Assembly (NCBI GenBank): GCA_900552465.1
Contig: URZO01000139.1
Coordinates: 1-8,298 of the forward strand
Direction of reading: 5' to 3'
Length of the DNA stretch: 8,298 nt
Source of the DNA: an uncultured Parabacteroides sp.
Lineage (GTDB): Bacteria > Bacteroidota > Bacteroidia > Bacteroidales > Tannerellaceae
The notes under the pieces are model-generated. The model saw only the letters and a program-made list of their open reading frames with translations. It was not told where the DNA came from and did no database searches. Positions 5,878 to 8,298 of the stretch are shown here, one piece after another. How positions within the stretch are numbered: the stretch's first letter is position 1; each line of letters starts with the position of its first letter. The position numbers and the translations under genes were made by a program.

Positions 5878-6858
5878 ATGTCTGCAGTTAAGTGTATTGG
5901 CATTTTAACGTCCGGAGGTGATGCTCCCGGAATGAACGCTGCTATTCGTGCAGTGACACGTTCCGCTATTTATAACGGAATGTCCGTTAAAGGTATCTAT
6001 CGTGGATACAAGGGTTTGATAACCGACGAAATTGAAGATTTCAAGACTCAGAACGTAAGTAATATTATCCAGCGTGGCGGTACGATCCTGAAGACTGCCC
6101 GTTGTGCAGAGTTTAAGACTCCCGAAGGTCGTAAGCAGGCTTACGACAAGCTGATGGAGCGCGGTATCGATGCCCTGGTTGCGATTGGTGGCGACGGTAC
6201 TTTGACAGGAGCCCGTATCTTTGCGCAGGAATTTAATTACCCGATCGTCGGCTTGCCCGGAACGATCGACAATGACTTGTATGGAACTGACGTGACGATC
6301 GGTTACGACACGGCTCTGAATACGATTATGGAGTGTGTGGACAAGATTCGTGACACGGCGACTTCTCACGACCGTCTGTTCTTTATCGAAGTGATGGGAC
6401 GCGATGCCGGTTTCCTTGCCCTGAACGGAGCGATTGCTTCGGGTGCGGAAGCTGCCATTATTCCGGAAATATCGATGGAGAAAGACCAGTTGGCGGAAAT
6501 GATTGAAACAGGTTTCCGCAAATCGAAGAACAGTAGTATCGTGCTGGTAGCGGAAAGCGAAGTGACCGGCGGCGCTATGGGCGTGGCCGAACGTGTGAAG
6601 AAGGAATATCCGCAGTTCGATGTTCGTGTTTCTATCTTGGGACACTTGCAGCGCGGCGGTTCGCCGACGGCTCAGGATCGTATCTTGGCTACCCGCATGG
6701 GGGTTGCCGCTGTCGACGCTCTGTTGGATGACCAGCGCAATGTGATGATGGGTATCCAGAATGATGAGATCGTTTACGTTCCTTTCTCCAAAGCGATCAA
6801 GAACGACAAACCGATAAACCGCGATTTGCTGGACACATTGCGTGTTTCCTCTATCTAA
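5878..6858 (+). CDS. pfkA: ATP-dependent 6-phosphofructokinase
   Basis: PfkA phosphorylates fructose 6-phosphate to fructose 1,6-bisphosphate, the committed step of glycolysis, in the cytoplasm. The 326-residue protein matches the length of bacterial PfkA (about 320). Motifs in order are SGGDAPGMNAAIR (12-24), TARC with R75, GGDGT (104-108), PGTIDND (127-133) with D131 as the expected catalytic base, MGRDAG (173-178), ESEVTGG (226-232) and HLQRGG (256-261). GGDG rather than GGDD at 104-107 points to ATP rather than pyrophosphate as phosphoryl donor. The start is the ATG at 5878, with an A-rich leader and a promoter box 27 nt upstream. The stop codon abuts the A-tract that forms the T-run of the convergent metY terminator. 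Bacteroidales often carry more than one phosphofructokinase gene, so this may not be the only one. Confidence 0.97.
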   Translation: MSAVKCIGILTSGGDAPGMNAAIRAVTRSAIYNGMSVKGIYRGYKGLITDEIEDFKTQNVSNIIQRGGTILKTARCAEFKTPEGRKQAYDKLMERGIDALVAIGGDGTLTGARIFAQEFNYPIVGLPGTIDNDLYGTDVTIGYDTALNTIMECVDKIRDTATSHDRLFFIEVMGRDAGFLALNGAIASGAEAAIIPEISMEKDQLAEMIETGFRKSKNSSIVLVAESEVTGGAMGVAERVKKEYPQFDVRVSILGHLQRGGSPTAQDRILATRMGVAAVDALLDDQRNVMMGIQNDEIVYVPFSKAIKNDKPINRDLLDTLRVSSI

Positions 6859-6903
6859 AAAGGGGTAGAATGGAGGTGTGTTAAAACACCTCCATTCTAC
6901 CTC
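6857..6903 (-). terminator. Intrinsic terminator of metY, shared by convergent pfkA
   Basis: A perfect 16-bp stem pairs 6864-6879 with 6886-6901 around a 6-nt loop (GTTAAA), and can be extended to 6862/6903 through one G-T pair. On the minus strand it is followed by TTTTT (6857-6861), so it is a canonical terminator for metY. On the plus strand no T-run follows, so it may stop pfkA transcripts less efficiently or mainly protect their 3' end. It occupies nearly all of the 50-nt gap between the two stop codons. Confidence 0.88.
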
Positions 6904-6908
6904 ATAAA

Positions 6909-8186
6909 CTATTTCAGCGCCTGCTCGATATCAGCGATAATATCGCCGGCATTCTCGATGCCGACAGAGAGGCGGATCAGGTCGGGAGCTACGCCTGCTT
7001 CGATCAGCTGTTCGTCCGACAACTGGCGGTGCGTATGGCTGGCAGGGTGGAGGACACACGTGCGGGCATCGGCCACATGCGTAACGATACAAATCATCTT
7101 CAGGCTGTCCATAAAGCGGATGGCATCTTCGCGGGAACCTTTCAGGCCGAAGGCGATGACGCCGCAAGTGCCGTTCGGCATATATTTCTGAGCCAGTTCA
7201 TAATACTTATTACTCTTCAGACCGGGGAAGTTGACCCAAGCCACCTGCTCGTTCGCTTCTAACCATTCGGCTACCTGCTGTGCGTTCTTGCAGTGCTGCG
7301 GCATACGCAAATGCAGGGTTTCAAGTCCCAGATTCAGCAGGAACGAGTTCATCGGAGACTGGATGGAACCTAAGTCGCGCATCAACTGTGCCGTCGCCTT
7401 TGTCATATAGGCCATCTTGCCGAAAGCCTTTGTGTAGGTCAGGCCGTGATAGGATTCGTCCGGAGTCGTCAGGCCGGGGAATTTGTCAGCATGCGCATCC
7501 CAGTCGAAGTTACCGCTGTCTACTACTGCGCCGCCGACGCTTGTCGCATGGCCGTCCATATACTTGGTCGTAGAGTGGGTCACGATATCTGCTCCCCATT
7601 CGAATGGGCGGCAGTTGATAGGCGTGGCGAAGGTATTGTCGACAATCAAGGGAACGCCATGGCTGTGGGCGATGCGGGCGAATTTCTCGATGTCCAGTAC
7701 GCTCATGCCCGGGTTGGACATCGTCTCGCCGAACAGCGCTTTCGTGTTCGGGCGGAAAGCTGCCGATATCTCTTCTTCCGGTGCATCCGGGTCTACGAAT
7801 GTCACGTCAATGCCCAATTTCTTGATCGTCACGCCAAACAGGTTGAACGTTCCGCCGTAAATCGTAGAAGAACAAACCATGTGGTCGCCTGCCTCACAGA
7901 TGTTGAATACGGCATAGAAGTTCGCAGCCTGTCCCGAAGAGGTTAGCATGGCGCCTACACCGCCTTCCAAAGCTGCAATCTTGGACGCAACGGCATCGTT
8001 GGTCGGGTTTTGCAGACGGGTGTAGAAGTATCCGCTTTCTTCCAGGTCGAACAGTTTGGCCATCTGTTCACTGGTGTCATACTTGAATGTCGTACTCTGA
8101 TAGATGGGCAGGACGCGCGGTTCTCCCTTTTTCGGTTGCCAGCCTCCCTGCACACAGAGGGTTTCCGGCTTTAATGGATTGTTCAT
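6909..8186 (-). CDS. metY: O-acetylhomoserine sulfhydrylase (O-acetylhomoserine aminocarboxypropyltransferase)
   Basis: The 425-residue protein is a PLP-dependent Cys/Met-metabolism enzyme. Its length and N-terminus (ETLCVQGGWQP, then PIYQSTTF at 27-34) fit the MetY group better than the shorter cystathionine synthases and lyases of about 380-400 residues. MetY joins sulfide to O-acetylhomoserine, giving homocysteine for methionine synthesis. Motifs are YTRLQNPT (55-62, phosphate and cofactor contacts), SSGQAA (83-88), DNTFATP (183-189, with D183 pairing to the pyridine nitrogen), HSTTKYMDGH (204-213, with K208 as the PLP Schiff-base lysine), and LIRLSVGIE (403-411, with the carboxylate-binding R405). 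The ATG at 8186 is the natural start. It is convergent with pfkA and appears monocistronic. Some relatives accept other O-acyl or sulfur substrates, so exact specificity is inferred. Confidence 0.94.
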   Translation of the reverse strand: MNNPLKPETLCVQGGWQPKKGEPRVLPIYQSTTFKYDTSEQMAKLFDLEESGYFYTRLQNPTNDAVASKIAALEGGVGAMLTSSGQAANFYAVFNICEAGDHMVCSSTIYGGTFNLFGVTIKKLGIDVTFVDPDAPEEEISAAFRPNTKALFGETMSNPGMSVLDIEKFARIAHSHGVPLIVDNTFATPINCRPFEWGADIVTHSTTKYMDGHATSVGGAVVDSGNFDWDAHADKFPGLTTPDESYHGLTYTKAFGKMAYMTKATAQLMRDLGSIQSPMNSFLLNLGLETLHLRMPQHCKNAQQVAEWLEANEQVAWVNFPGLKSNKYYELAQKYMPNGTCGVIAFGLKGSREDAIRFMDSLKMICIVTHVADARTCVLHPASHTHRQLSDEQLIEAGVAPDLIRLSVGIENAGDIIADIEQALK

Positions 8187-8298
8187 CTTGATGTTATTTA
8201 ATTAAGTTATGTTGTTATCTTGGTTAAATGATGATTCAGCGGTGTATTTCGTGTTTGTGACATAGCGTCGGGAGTATCTGTTTCCCCTCTTGAGAGGG
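8187..8298 (-). promoter_or_regulatory. Leader or upstream region of metY, cut by the window edge
   Basis: This 112-nt stretch contains no gene. The 50 nt next to metY are AT-rich. I found no exact TAnnTTTG promoter box on the minus strand, so the promoter may lie beyond the window or diverge from consensus. At the far end a small hairpin (CCCTC, TTGA, GAGGG at 8285-8298 on the plus strand) sits at the window edge. It could belong to the leader or to the end of a neighbouring gene. No SAM riboswitch core is visible in the part present. Confidence 0.4.

Noticed and set aside
8187..8298. SAM-I or SAM-II riboswitch upstream of metY.
   Set aside because: The minus strand has CTCTCAAGAGG and ATTTAACC fragments that superficially resemble parts of SAM-I and SAM-II. 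The conserved cores and their pseudoknot partners are absent.

Overview
The window looks like chromosomal DNA from a Bacteroidales bacterium, most likely a Parabacteroides-type species. The genus is a guess from gene content and style. Three things support the order: a PorQ-type outer-membrane protein of the type IX secretion system, a TonB of the Bacteroidetes form, and repeated promoter-like boxes matching the Bacteroidetes -7 consensus TAnnTTTG with no clear Shine-Dalgarno sequences. All eight protein genes look intact, and most are core housekeeping genes. No phage, IS, CRISPR or defence genes are visible.

Left part, minus strand (1-2722): the 5' part of a tRNA-Ser(GGA) cut by the window edge, then, moving right against transcription, a TatD-family metal-dependent hydrolase, a trans-polyprenyl diphosphate synthase and tonB. 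The synthase and the hydrolase are 2 nt apart and almost certainly form one transcript. A strong intrinsic terminator separates tonB from them.

Middle, plus strand (2945-6858): porQ diverges from tonB across a 222-bp region with one promoter box facing each way. A 276-bp gap follows. It holds the most unusual structure here: an imperfect palindrome of about 168 bp whose GC-rich core is four degenerate tandem 22-bp units. Next come cmk and ispH (2-nt gap, one transcript) and pfkA, which has its own promoter box. The order porQ-cmk-ispH matches what I recall from Porphyromonas gingivalis.

Right part, minus strand (6909-8298): metY (O-acetylhomoserine sulfhydrylase) runs convergently towards pfkA, and the two stop codons lie on either side of a long hairpin terminator. 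Upstream of metY is a 112-nt leader without a recognised riboswitch, ending in a small hairpin at the window edge.

Functionally the window mixes nucleotide metabolism (cmk), isoprenoid supply (ispH) and chain elongation (polyprenyl synthase), glycolysis (pfkA), sulfur amino acid synthesis (metY), and envelope energy transduction and secretion (tonB, porQ). I saw no new multi-gene system. The best candidate for something undescribed is the palindromic repeat element between porQ and cmk.
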